Assembly (NCBI GenBank): GCA_045595965.1
Contig: JAZOBN010000026.1
Location: forward strand, 1-22,381
DNA from: CAAGNP01 sp045595965
GTDB taxonomy: Bacteria > Bacteroidota > Bacteroidia > Bacteroidales > UBA932
Direction: 5' to 3'
DNA length: 22,381 bases
The translations under genes and the position numbers were made by a program. The notes under the pieces are model-generated. The model was not told the origin of the DNA. It made no database searches and worked only from the letters and a program-made list of their open reading frames with translations. Below are positions 8,154 through 15,924 of this stretch, piece after piece. Positions within the stretch are counted from its first letter, which is position 1. Each line of letters starts with the position of its first letter.

Positions 8154-8888
8154 ATGGAAAATGCTAATATTGAGAACAGACCGCCCATTATTGAATTTAA
8201 TGGTGTTGATATAGTCAACGGCAATAACCTTGTCCTTTCAGATGTCACTTTTTCGATTCAGGAGGGGGAATTTGTCTATCTCCACGGAAAGGTAGGAAGT
8301 GGCAAGACCTCAATCATCCGCTCTTTGATCGGAGAAATCCCTATCAAAAAGGGGGAGGCATCTATTTGCGGTTTCAATCTTATCAAGCTCAAAAAAAGGC
8401 AAATTCCACACCTCAGAAGACGCATTGGGGTTATTTTCCAGGACTTCCAGCTCCTTATGGACAGGACCGTTTATGAGAATCTCGCATTTGTTCTGAAAGC
8501 GACCGGATGGAAGGACAAAAACATCATACACAAGAAGATAGAGAGTGTTCTTAATGATGTGGGGATGGTCTATAAGGCTCACAAGATGCCACACCAGCTC
8601 TCTGGTGGAGAGCAACAGCGCATCGCCATCGCACGAGCTCTGTTGAATGATCCGAGCATCATCCTTGCTGACGAACCCACAGGTAACCTCGACCCCGAAA
8701 CTGCGATGGGAATTATGGAGCTCCTTATGACCATCAACAAAACCCAGAAACCGGCCCTTCTGCTTATCACCCACAACAAAGAGATACACGACAAATACCC
8801 GACACGTACCCTTCTGTGCGAAGATATGAAGTGTAGCGAAATTCTCCCCGATTGTGGAATAGATATTGATTTTTCCGAATTGTATTAA
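8154..8888 (+). CDS. ftsE: ABC transporter ATPase, FtsE-like
   Basis: This 244-residue ABC ATPase has all nucleotide-binding motifs intact: Walker A GKVGSGKTS (45-53), Q-loop Q96 in FQDFQLL, signature LSGGEQQR (149-156), Walker B IILADEP (169-175) and the H-loop H207. The arrangement and the VFQDFQLL-DRTVYENLAF-L pattern are those of FtsE, which with the membrane protein FtsX controls peptidoglycan hydrolases at the septum. A LolD-type lipoprotein-export ATPase is the main alternative. No FtsX gene is adjacent; in this phylum ftsX is commonly elsewhere. It has a 10-residue N-terminal extension and about 25 extra residues at the C-terminus. The nth gene follows after one base. Confidence 0.8.
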   Translation: MENANIENRPPIIEFNGVDIVNGNNLVLSDVTFSIQEGEFVYLHGKVGSGKTSIIRSLIGEIPIKKGEASICGFNLIKLKKRQIPHLRRRIGVIFQDFQLLMDRTVYENLAFVLKATGWKDKNIIHKKIESVLNDVGMVYKAHKMPHQLSGGEQQRIAIARALLNDPSIILADEPTGNLDPETAMGIMELLMTINKTQKPALLLITHNKEIHDKYPTRTLLCEDMKCSEILPDCGIDIDFSELY

Positions 8889-8889
8889 A

Positions 8890-9522
8890 ATGACAAAAAA
8901 AGAGAGATACGCATCGATAATCGAATGGTTCAGCACAAACATGCCTGTGGCAGAATCGGAGCTTGACTTCCATAACCCGTTCCAATTACTGATTGCCGTA
9001 ATCCTCTCCGCCCAATGTACCGACAAAAGGGTAAACATTGTCACCCCTGATCTTTTCAAACGTTTCCCCACCCCAGAATCTCTTGCAGAAGCGACATTTG
9101 AGGAGGTATTCTCGTACATCAAATCAATATCCTATCCAAACAACAAGGCAAAGCACCTGATAGGGATGGCATCAAGGCTCCTTTCAGATTTCAATGGGGA
9201 GGTCCCGGATGACATCGACCAACTGCAGACTCTTCCGGGTGTAGGGAGAAAAACCGCAAATGTGGTAGCCTCAATTGTCTACAACAAACCTGTGATAGCG
9301 GTAGATACGCATGTTTTCAGAATATCCAGAAGATTGGGACTTTCCGATGGAAACACAGTAGAGAAGGTTGAAGAGGAACTCACAAAGAATATCCCAGAAG
9401 AGTTAAGGGCAATATCACACCATTGGCTGATTCTCCATGGGAGATATGTCTGTACAGCAAAAAAACCAAAATGCGAAGAGTGCGGTCTGAAGCCCTGGTG
9501 CAAAAGTTATCCCCTTGGGTGA
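8890..9522 (+). CDS. nth: Endonuclease III (DNA glycosylase/AP lyase)
   Basis: Endonuclease III removes oxidised pyrimidines and cleaves the abasic site in base-excision repair. The 210-residue protein has the helix-hairpin-helix LPGVGRKTANVV with catalytic K121, the catalytic Asp in AVDTHVFRISRRLGL (D139), and a complete C-terminal 4Fe-4S loop, C-x6-C-x2-C-x5-C at C188, C195, C198 and C204. The length is standard. I start at ATG 8890 (MTKKERYASI), one base after the ftsE-like stop; the longer in-frame ORF from 8866 would overlap ftsE and adds no conserved sequence. The 3' end overlaps the convergent xerD gene by 16 bases. Confidence 0.97.
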   Translation: MTKKERYASIIEWFSTNMPVAESELDFHNPFQLLIAVILSAQCTDKRVNIVTPDLFKRFPTPESLAEATFEEVFSYIKSISYPNNKAKHLIGMASRLLSDFNGEVPDDIDQLQTLPGVGRKTANVVASIVYNKPVIAVDTHVFRISRRLGLSDGNTVEKVEEELTKNIPEELRAISHHWLILHGRYVCTAKKPKCEECGLKPWCKSYPLG

Positions 9523-10373
9523 TGAGTCAATATCTCCCTCTCCCACTTTTTGGTATCTATATGTGTATAAATCTCTGTTGTGAGGATACTTTCATGTCCG
9601 AGCATCTGCTGTACAACCCTCAAATCTGCCCCATTTTCGACCAGATGAGATGCAAAAGAGTGTCGGAATGTGTGAGGTGAAACACTTTTATTAATGCCGG
9701 CTGCCGAGACATATTTCTTGATGATAGTAAACACCATCTCCCTGGTCAATCTCTTCCCCCTGCGATTCAGGAACAATATATCTTCCTGTGTGTACAACCT
9801 TCTGGTTTGTCCGAGATATTGATTTACAGCCACAATTGCAGGTTCTCCAATGGGGACAAGACGTTGTTTGCTCCCTTTCCCCGTCACCCTTATAAACTGT
9901 TCGTCAAAAAAAAGATCTGAAATTTTAAGATTCACGAGTTCACTTACCCTCAATCCACAAGAGTACAATACCTCTATAATTGCTTTATTTCTATGTCCCA
10001 AAGGATCAGAGAGATCCACCGAATTGATTATTTTCTCTACCTCATCCACAGAAAGGACCACCGGAATATACCTCTTCATCTTCGGTGAATCAATCCTGTC
10101 ACAAGGATTCTCTTTCACAATCCCCTCCATCTCAAGATACTTGAAAAACATCCTCAACGAACTCACCATTCGGGCTTGCGATCTTTTCCCCACACCAAGT
10201 CCCTGCTGCTGCTCAAGCACGCCAATAAGATCATCAGAGGAGATTTTGTCTGGAAGGGGGAGATTTTCCATTTTTTTGAGATCAGAAGCGTACGAAGAAA
10301 TTGTATTCTCCGACATTGACCTCTCAAGCCTGAGATAGGTACAGAAATCTGAAATTATTGATTGCCAATTCAT
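9507..10373 (-). CDS. xerD: Site-specific tyrosine recombinase XerD
   Basis: This 288-residue tyrosine recombinase resolves chromosome dimers at dif with XerC. An N-terminal SAM-like core-binding domain (about 1-85) is followed by the catalytic domain with the full set of residues: R142 (CGLRVSEL), K166 (GKGSKQR), H234 and R237 (HTFRHSF), H260 (GHES) and the nucleophile Y269 (EIYTHID). Length and motifs fit housekeeping XerD rather than a phage or element integrase. It starts 11 bases downstream of tRNA-Arg and is probably read from the same promoter or from readthrough. The 3' end overlaps nth (convergent). Confidence 0.93.
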   Translation of the reverse strand: MNWQSIISDFCTYLRLERSMSENTISSYASDLKKMENLPLPDKISSDDLIGVLEQQQGLGVGKRSQARMVSSLRMFFKYLEMEGIVKENPCDRIDSPKMKRYIPVVLSVDEVEKIINSVDLSDPLGHRNKAIIEVLYSCGLRVSELVNLKISDLFFDEQFIRVTGKGSKQRLVPIGEPAIVAVNQYLGQTRRLYTQEDILFLNRRGKRLTREMVFTIIKKYVSAAGINKSVSPHTFRHSFASHLVENGADLRVVQQMLGHESILTTEIYTHIDTKKWEREILTHHPRG

Positions 10374-10383
10374 TGAAAAGAAG

Positions 10384-10455
10384 TAGCCCCAACAGGACTC
10401 GAACCTGTATTTAAAGTTTAGGAAACTTTCGTTCTATCCCTTGAACTATAGGGCC
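10384..10455 (-). tRNA. tRNA-Arg (anticodon CCT)
   Basis: The minus strand folds into a cloverleaf. The acceptor GGCCCTA pairs with TGGGGCT with G-U pairs at the first and sixth positions; the D stem is GTTC/GAAC; the anticodon stem is AAAGT/ACTTT with loop TTCCTAA and anticodon CCT; the T stem is ACAGG/CCTGT with loop TTCGAAT. The discriminator is A, and CCA is not encoded. It reads AGG codons. Confidence 0.95.
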
Positions 10456-10471
10456 ATTTGCAAAAGCGGTG

Positions 10472-10503
10472 CAAAGATAGAAAAATTTTAGTTCTGTAGC
10501 AAA
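10472..10503 (-). promoter_or_regulatory. Promoter of tRNA-Arg (-33 TTTG, -7 TATCTTTG)
   Basis: On the minus strand TTTG (10503-10500) is followed after 20 bases by TATCTTTG (10479-10472), a very good Bacteroidota promoter match. The -33 box lies inside the 3' end of plsX. The transcript would start about 12 bases before the mature tRNA. Confidence 0.6.
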
Positions 10504-11438
10504 GAGGCCTCAAACTTCTTCACTAATTCTATTTTATGGGCTTTATACGTCTCAAGGATCATATTGGTAATTGCTATTGAGGAGGATGCTCCATGACCTA
10601 TCATCACCGGAGCACAAGTTCCCAGGACAGGTGTACCTCCATAAATCTCATAATTCAATTTTTCAATATAATCATTTTTGATTCCCATCATTGAACAGAC
10701 ATTATACATAGCCTCAGCCTGTTTCAAACACACATTTCCAGAAAAACCATCAGTGACAAGAACATCTGCAAATCCCCCTTCAAAAAGATGGTTAGCCTCC
10801 ATATTCCCCACAAAGTTGACACATCCGAGCGCCTCCAGCAAACCATATGCTTCCCTCGCCACAAGACTCCCTTTCTCCCTCTCCTGTCCAATATTCAGAA
10901 GTGCAACTCTCGGGTTTTCGATATTCATCATTGTTCTGGCATAGACAGAACCCAATGTTGCAAATTGAATAAGATGTTCGGGTCTGCAATCCGAATTGAA
11001 TCCGACATCGAGCAGAAGCATCTTTTCGCCGTTTGCCAACGGCAACTCTATTGAAATACATGGTCTGTTCACCCCCTCAATAGTTTTGAGAGTCTGTACA
11101 CATCCGACAAGCATCGCACCGGTGTTTCCGGCAGAGGCAAAAGCGTCCAACTGCTTCTCTGCCAACATCCTGAAACCCATTGCTATACTGGAATCGGATT
11201 TCTGGACATATGCCTTCACAGGGTGTTCCCCCATAAGGATCTCCTGTGAACAATGGAGAATAAAAAAATTGCCAAGTCCAATGCCATTTTCCTGGCAGGA
11301 CTTGGTAATCTTCTCTTTGTCTCCAATTAAATAGAGTTCAACATCCTCTGGTAGTCTCTTTTTCGCCTCAACGGCTCCGAGAATCACATTGCAGGGAGCG
11401 AAGTCCCCACCCATAGCGTCAACCCCTATTCTTACCAT
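10488..11438 (-). CDS. plsX: Phosphate acyltransferase PlsX
   Basis: PlsX converts acyl-ACP to acyl-phosphate, the donor used by PlsY for the first acylation of glycerol-3-phosphate in phospholipid synthesis; it acts at the inner face of the membrane. The 316-residue protein has the family opening IGVDAMGGDFAP, the SAGNTGAML segment, the LLLDVGFNSDCRPEHL region and the VTDGFSGNVCLK motif. The last part (GGTPVLGTCAPVMIGHGASSS) is also typical. It follows rpmF by 8 bases in the conserved yceD-rpmF-plsX operon. The usual next gene, fabH, is not present; tRNA-Arg and xerD come next. Confidence 0.96.
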   Translation of the reverse strand: MVRIGVDAMGGDFAPCNVILGAVEAKKRLPEDVELYLIGDKEKITKSCQENGIGLGNFFILHCSQEILMGEHPVKAYVQKSDSSIAMGFRMLAEKQLDAFASAGNTGAMLVGCVQTLKTIEGVNRPCISIELPLANGEKMLLLDVGFNSDCRPEHLIQFATLGSVYARTMMNIENPRVALLNIGQEREKGSLVAREAYGLLEALGCVNFVGNMEANHLFEGGFADVLVTDGFSGNVCLKQAEAMYNVCSMMGIKNDYIEKLNYEIYGGTPVLGTCAPVMIGHGASSSIAITNMILETYKAHKIELVKKFEASLLQN

Positions 11439-11446
11439 GTGTGGAA

Positions 11447-11632
11447 TTAAGACGCAACGTTCTTATCAATAAGAAGACGTCCACGGTAGTATCCACATTC
11501 AGGGCATACTCTATGATACAATACTGCTGAACCGCAGTTTGAGCAAGTAGCGATTGTTGGAACAACAGCTTTGTCGTGAGTTCTACGTTTGTTTCTACGT
11601 TGTTTAGAAACTTTGTGTTTAGGATGTGCCAT
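11447..11632 (-). CDS. rpmF: 50S ribosomal protein L32
   Basis: This 61-residue basic protein has the L32 opening MAHPKHKVSKQRRNKRRTHD and a zinc ribbon with CSNCG (C30, C33) and CPECG (C43, C46). It is therefore the zinc-binding form rather than the cysteine-less one. It sits between yceD (23 bases upstream) and plsX (8 bases downstream), the conserved operon that links ribosome assembly with lipid synthesis. Confidence 0.98.
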   Translation of the reverse strand: MAHPKHKVSKQRRNKRRTHDKAVVPTIATCSNCGSAVLYHRVCPECGYYRGRLLIDKNVAS

Positions 11633-11655
11633 ATTACTTTAAATTTATTTTATTT

Positions 11656-12108
11656 CTATTTCAATATATCTTTCATTTTTTCCAGCATCTGCTGATCGCA
11701 TTCCCCATCTGGGTGAACTTTCTTCATCGGTAAACTTAGAGTTACATAATCATAAATGATCTGATCTAACTCAAGTTCACCATCCGAAGGGTTCAGGACT
11801 ATCACCTCATCTCCATACTCTTCATCTTCTCCTGAAGCCACTGAAGAAAATTTAACAGTAAATGGTGCGGAAATGTCAACAGGCATTCTTAACTCTGCAA
11901 GACACCTATCACACTCCACGACCACGTTTCCTGTTATATTACAATCAACTTTAATCCATCCAGATGACTTCGTTACATTCACACACACTAACAATTCAGC
12001 ATCAATCACATCCCCTCCTCCGAAAGATTCAAAGAAATCTTTTCCAACATTAAATTGTTGAGAATGAGCGCCTAATGCTAAACTTTTTATATCAATAACG
12101 CAGTTCAT
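11656..12108 (-). CDS. yceD: YceD/DUF177 family protein (rRNA accumulation)
   Basis: This 150-residue protein has the DUF177 core motif ECDRCLAEL (C66, C69) in the middle, an acidic linker (SGEDEEYGDE) and the C-terminal YDYVTLSLPMKKVHPDGEC segment. In other bacteria YceD supports accumulation of 23S rRNA and is always near rpmF, as here. The start at 12108 is supported by an unusually clear Shine-Dalgarno sequence, AGGAG, five bases before the ATG. A strong promoter lies just upstream. Confidence 0.9.
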   Translation of the reverse strand: MNCVIDIKSLALGAHSQQFNVGKDFFESFGGGDVIDAELLVCVNVTKSSGWIKVDCNITGNVVVECDRCLAELRMPVDISAPFTVKFSSVASGEDEEYGDEVIVLNPSDGELELDQIIYDYVTLSLPMKKVHPDGECDQQMLEKMKDILK

Positions 12109-12113
12109 CTCCT

Positions 12114-12118
12114 CTCCT
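12114..12118 (-). promoter_or_regulatory. Strong Shine-Dalgarno site of yceD
   Basis: AGGAG on the minus strand stands five bases before the yceD ATG, within the purine run ATAGGAGAGGAG. Most other genes in this window lack such a site, as is usual in this phylum, so this start is probably translated at high efficiency. Confidence 0.6.
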
Positions 12119-12134
12119 ATCCCATTTGGGGCGA

Positions 12135-12165
12135 CAAAGGTAGAAAAGTTTTATCAAATTTTCAA
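12135..12165 (-). promoter_or_regulatory. Promoter of the yceD-rpmF-plsX operon
   Basis: The minus strand carries TTG at 12165-12163 and, 20 bases on, TACCTTTG at 12142-12135, a good match to the TTG-N20-TAnnTTTG pattern. The -33 box overlaps the typA stop codon. The transcript would start near 12130, about 22 bases before the yceD ATG. Confidence 0.55.
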
Positions 12166-13958
12166 CCTTTTCTCCTTTTTCTTTCCAATTCGTTCAAAAT
12201 AATTTTTCTAAGTCTCATCGATTTAGGGGTCACTTCCACCAGTTCATCCTCCTGGATATATTCAAGAGCCTCTTCAAGTGAGAACTGGATTGGAGGTGGC
12301 AAAGTCACCTTCTCATCAGACCCGGAAGCTCTCATATTTGTAAGCTTCTTAGTCTTGCAGATATTGATATTCAAGTCAGAGCCACGTGTGTGTTCTCCCA
12401 CCACCTGTCCTTCATAAATTTCCTCACCAGGGAAGATGCAGAAACGGCCTCTATCCTGCAATTTGTCCATTGCATAAGCCACCGACAGACCAGTCTCCAA
12501 TGAAACCAGAGAACCATTTGTCCTCTTTTCAATCTCCCCTTTATAAGGTTCATACCCTTTGAATCTGTGTGCAACAACAGCTTCTCCCTGGGTAGCAGTC
12601 ATAAGGTTGCTTCTCAAGCCGATAAGGCCCCTTGACGGGATATCAAATTCCAGATGGGTCCTCTCACCTCTGTTCTCCATATGCATTAGAGCGGCTTTTC
12701 TCCTTGTTGCAATTTCAATTGCTTTACCCACCATCTCATCGGGAAGATCTACAGTAAGGAACTCTATAGGTTCACAGCGTTGTCCGTTTATATTCTTATC
12801 AATAACTTTAGGTTGTCCTACCTGGAGTTCAAATCCCTCCCTGCGCATAGTTTCGATCAAAACCGACAAATGGAGCACTCCCCTGCCATATACAATGAAC
12901 GAATCAGCACTCATCCCCTCTTTCACTCTCAATGCAAGGTTCTTCTCAAGTTCCTTCTCCAACCTCTCCTTCAAGTGTCGTGATGTCACAAACTTACCTT
13001 CTCTGCCAAAGAAAGGAGAATCATTGATAGTGAACAACATACTCATGGTAGGTTCATCCACAGAAATTGGAGGAAGGGCCTCAGGATTTTCAAAATCTGC
13101 TATAGTATCACCTATTTCAAACCCATCAACACCTACAATTGCACAAATATCTCCACACTCCACACGATCTGCCCTTCTCTTCTCCAACCCTTCAAAGACC
13201 ATAAGATCCTTGATCTTCTGTTTTTCAACAGTACCATCTTTTTTGCAAAGTGAAATTTGCATTCCGGCAGTCAATGCACCTCTATGCACCCTTCCGATAG
13301 CGATACGGCCAACATAGGGTGAGTATTCCAATGATGAAATCAATAACTGAGGGGTTCCCTCATTAATTTCTGGTGCAGGAATCTCCTCAAGGATTGTATC
13401 AAGCAATGATGTGATATCTGTAGTCGGTTTTCTCCAGTCGCGTGACATCCATCCCTGTTTTGCACTTCCATAGACAGTCTTGAAATCAAGCTGGTCCTCT
13501 GTTGCATTGAGGGAGAACATCAAATCAAACACCTGTTCATTTACTTCGTCGGGACGACAGTTCAATTTGTCAACTTTATTTATTACCACGATTGGCTTCT
13601 TACCCATCTCGATTGCCTTCTGAAGAACAAATCTGGTTTGAGGCATAGTCCCCTCAAAAGCATCCACCAACAGGAGGACACCATCGGTCATATTCAACAC
13701 CCTCTCCACTTCACCGCCGAAGTCGGCGTGGCCCGGAGTATCGATAATGTTTATCTTATTCCCTTTGTAGGGAACAGATACATTTTTCGAAAGAATTGTG
13801 ATACCTCTCTCCCTTTCGAGATCATTATTATCCAAAATGAGTTCACCCAGTTTCTCATTGTCTCTGGCAAGTCTTGCCTGGTAAATCATTCTATCAACCA
13901 GGGTAGTTTTTCCGTGGTCAACGTGGGCGATAATTGCTATATTTCTAATGTTTTGCAT
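12162..13958 (-). CDS. typA: Ribosome-associated translational GTPase TypA/BipA
   Basis: This 598-residue GTPase has the EF-G-like G domain with G1 AHVDHGKTT (11-19), switch regions ERERGITI, G3 DTPGHADF (73-80) and G4 NKVD (127-130). It continues with the beta-barrel domain, the domain III/V region and the BipA-specific C-terminus (NICKTKKLTNMRASGSDEK and the basic end RKIILNELERKRRKG). BipA acts in large-subunit assembly and stress adaptation. Length is standard. I start at ATG 13958 (MQNIRNIAIIAHVDHGK); a TTG two codons upstream is less likely. Confidence 0.97.
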   Translation of the reverse strand: MQNIRNIAIIAHVDHGKTTLVDRMIYQARLARDNEKLGELILDNNDLERERGITILSKNVSVPYKGNKINIIDTPGHADFGGEVERVLNMTDGVLLLVDAFEGTMPQTRFVLQKAIEMGKKPIVVINKVDKLNCRPDEVNEQVFDLMFSLNATEDQLDFKTVYGSAKQGWMSRDWRKPTTDITSLLDTILEEIPAPEINEGTPQLLISSLEYSPYVGRIAIGRVHRGALTAGMQISLCKKDGTVEKQKIKDLMVFEGLEKRRADRVECGDICAIVGVDGFEIGDTIADFENPEALPPISVDEPTMSMLFTINDSPFFGREGKFVTSRHLKERLEKELEKNLALRVKEGMSADSFIVYGRGVLHLSVLIETMRREGFELQVGQPKVIDKNINGQRCEPIEFLTVDLPDEMVGKAIEIATRRKAALMHMENRGERTHLEFDIPSRGLIGLRSNLMTATQGEAVVAHRFKGYEPYKGEIEKRTNGSLVSLETGLSVAYAMDKLQDRGRFCIFPGEEIYEGQVVGEHTRGSDLNINICKTKKLTNMRASGSDEKVTLPPPIQFSLEEALEYIQEDELVEVTPKSMRLRKIILNELERKRRKG

Positions 13959-13968
13959 AATCAAGTCG

Positions 13969-13976
13969 CAAAAATA
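13969..13976 (-). promoter_or_regulatory. Putative typA promoter, -7 box
   Basis: The minus strand reads TATTTTTG, matching TAnnTTTG, ending 10 bases before the typA ATG. The implied leader is only about 7 bases. No convincing -33 element is visible. Confidence 0.4.
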
Positions 13977-14021
13977 GATATAAATATGATATTTTTGGAT
14001 AAATTCTTTTTAATTTTTATT

Positions 14022-14029
14022 TACTTTTG
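14022..14029 (+). promoter_or_regulatory. Putative guaA promoter, -7 box
   Basis: TACTTTTG matches TAnnTTTG and lies 35 bases before the guaA ATG. A second match, TATTTTTG at 13990-13997, is an alternative with a longer leader. A -33 element at normal spacing is not obvious for either. Confidence 0.4.
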
Positions 14030-14064
14030 CGAGTTCAAAAACATATATAAATACGGCCCATACA

Positions 14065-15372
14065 ATGAAACAGGACATGATTGTTATCCTAGATTTAGGA
14101 AGTCACGAAAACACTACTGTAGCCAGAGCCATCAGAGCTCTTGGTGTTTATAGTGAAATTTACCCCCACGACATCACTCTCCCAGAACTTCAGGCATTGC
14201 CTAACGTTAAAGGTATCATCATTAATGGTGGTCCCAATAATATAATAGATGGCTTAAGTATCGATGTGAATCATGAGATCTACAATTCAGGATATCCTGT
14301 AATCTCTGCCGGTCACAGTAAAGCACTATGTGAAGTAAAACTTCCCGAATTCGGCAATGACGAGCAGTACATTAAAGAGAGCCTCAAAGGGTTTGTTTTT
14401 GATGTATGCAAAGCCCAGCCAAACTGGAATATGACAAACTTTGTCAACGATCAGGTGGAACTTGTAAAAAAACAGGTAGGTGACCGCAAAGTCCTCCTTG
14501 CCCTCTCTGGTGGAGTTGACAGTTCAGTAGTGGCAGCACTTCTGCTCAAAGCTATTGGAAACAACCTTGTATGTGTACACGTCAATCATGGTCTTATGCG
14601 TAAAGGGGAGTCAGAAAACGTAATTGAAGTTTTCAGGAACCAATTGAACGCAAACCTTATATATGTCGATGCAACTGACAGATTCCTCGGAAAACTTGAA
14701 GGTATTGAAGATCCCGAACAAAAAAGGAAGATTATTGGCGGTGAATTCATCCGCGTATTTGAAGAGGAGGCACGCAAACTTGACGGTATCGATTTTCTTG
14801 GTCAGGGAACTATCTATCCGGACATCGTAGAGTCAGGGACAAAGACTGCAAAAATGGTAAAATCGCACCATAATGTAGGTGGCCTTCCTGAAGATCTTCA
14901 GTTCGAACTTGTAGAGCCTCTTAAATATCTGTTCAAAGATGAGGTTCGGGCTTGCGGTGTAGAACTTGGCCTTCCATATGAAATGGTATACCGTCAACCA
15001 TTCCCCGGTCCCGGACTTGGCGTACGCTGTCTGGGTGCTATCACACGTGACCGTCTTGAAGCAGTGCGAGAATCTGATGCTATCCTCCGTGAAGAGTTTG
15101 CTAAAGAAGGTCTTGATAAAAAGGTATGGCAATATTTCACTATTGTTCCAGACTTCAAGTCTGTTGGTGTACGCAACAATGCACGCTCATACGACTGGCC
15201 TGTAATTATCCGCGCCGTCAATACTATTGATGCAATGACCGCCTCGATAGAGCACATTGATTGGGCTGTTCTTGACAGAATCACATCACGCATTTTGAAT
15301 GAGGTGCCTAATGTGAACCGTGTATGCTACGACATGTCCCCTAAGCCATCCGCAACTATCGAGTGGGAATAA
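14065..15372 (+). CDS. guaA: GMP synthase with truncated, catalytically incomplete glutaminase domain
   Basis: GMP synthase converts XMP to GMP with ATP and ammonia. The C-terminal part is complete: ATP-pyrophosphatase P-loop SGGVDSS (148-154), GQGTIYPDIVESGTKTAK, KSHHNVGGLPED, FPGPGLGVR and the closing KPSATIEWE. The N-terminal class I glutaminase domain is only about 115 residues instead of about 195. It begins normally (MIVILDLGS...GIIINGGP), but where the nucleophile Cys is expected in GVCYGMQ it has ISAGHSKAL (Gly at about 83). The segment with the catalytic GVQFHPEV is absent, so total length is 435 against about 510-525. The frame is open and the synthetase well conserved, so it reads as a functional gene. 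Ammonia, or a glutaminase encoded elsewhere, would have to supply nitrogen. From memory the synthetase part looks closer to Firmicutes-type than Bacteroides-type GuaA. Confidence 0.88.
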   Translation: MKQDMIVILDLGSHENTTVARAIRALGVYSEIYPHDITLPELQALPNVKGIIINGGPNNIIDGLSIDVNHEIYNSGYPVISAGHSKALCEVKLPEFGNDEQYIKESLKGFVFDVCKAQPNWNMTNFVNDQVELVKKQVGDRKVLLALSGGVDSSVVAALLLKAIGNNLVCVHVNHGLMRKGESENVIEVFRNQLNANLIYVDATDRFLGKLEGIEDPEQKRKIIGGEFIRVFEEEARKLDGIDFLGQGTIYPDIVESGTKTAKMVKSHHNVGGLPEDLQFELVEPLKYLFKDEVRACGVELGLPYEMVYRQPFPGPGLGVRCLGAITRDRLEAVRESDAILREEFAKEGLDKKVWQYFTIVPDFKSVGVRNNARSYDWPVIIRAVNTIDAMTASIEHIDWAVLDRITSRILNEVPNVNRVCYDMSPKPSATIEWE

Positions 15373-15375
15373 TCT

Positions 15376-15924
15376 TTAATATATCAGCAGTCCGACTATA
15401 GCCCCCAGGCCAAGCAGAGAGAAGGGACCAAGTTTCTTGAAATAGAGTGCTACAAATGCCAAAGCACATATAACGAAACTCTTCCAGTCTATAAAGTTCT
15501 CAGGTGTAGCCAGACTAAGGGCTGCAGTGCCGATAAGTCCAAGAACTGCAGGCTTCAATGCATTCATTACCCCTTGAAATATAGGGTGATATCTCCATTT
15601 GTCATATACTTTACACAAAAGGAGCACTATTATAAAAGAGGGAAGTACCACTGCAAATGTTGCGGTAAAGGAGCCGAGAACACACATCCACTCAGATGCA
15701 CCCGACCCAGAAAGGACCTCATAACCTACATATGTAGCGGAGTTGATTCCAATAGGTCCCGGAGTCATTTGGGAAATTGCTACAATATCAGTAAAAGTGG
15801 TTTCACTAATCCATCCGTGTACAGTAACCACTTCATTCTGTATAAGGGAAAGCATTGCATAACCACCTCCGATGGTAAACATACCGATAACGAAAAAAGT
15901 ATAAAACAGCTCAACGAATATCAT
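15376..15924 (-). CDS. Chromate transporter (CHR) domain protein, second half
   Basis: This 182-residue membrane protein is one CHR domain of the chromate ion transporter family. It shows the family motif FTIGGGYAMLSLIQNEVV near residues 16-33, the substrate-path motif MTPGPIGINSATYVGY, and several hydrophobic segments. Short CHR proteins act in pairs as heterodimers equivalent to full-length ChrA; here the partner gene is just upstream and overlaps by 14 bases. The physiological substrate is uncertain: many CHR pairs in anaerobes have no link to chromate resistance. It converges on guaA with a 3-base gap and no terminator between them. Confidence 0.88.
   Translation of the reverse strand: MIFVELFYTFFVIGMFTIGGGYAMLSLIQNEVVTVHGWISETTFTDIVAISQMTPGPIGINSATYVGYEVLSGSGASEWMCVLGSFTATFAVVLPSFIIVLLLCKVYDKWRYHPIFQGVMNALKPAVLGLIGTAALSLATPENFIDWKSFVICALAFVALYFKKLGPFSLLGLGAIVGLLIY

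Noticed and set aside
8310..9122. A 270-residue open frame on the minus strand across the ftsE-like gene and nth.
   Set aside because: It is antisense to two well-supported genes with full motifs, and its translation shows no recognisable domain.
9507..10455. Tyrosine recombinase next to a tRNA gene, as at the edge of an integrative element.
   Set aside because: The recombinase has housekeeping XerD length and motifs, the neighbours on both sides are core genes, and I see no direct repeat of the tRNA 3' end that would mark an att site.
12559..13317. A 252-residue open frame on the plus strand inside typA.
   Set aside because: It is a shadow of the conserved typA coding sequence, with a Ser/Pro-rich translation typical of antisense frames.
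14310..14420. Frameshift as the cause of the short glutaminase domain in guaA.
   Set aside because: The frame is continuous, and no other frame in this stretch carries the missing HPE-type motif; it looks like a clean internal loss.
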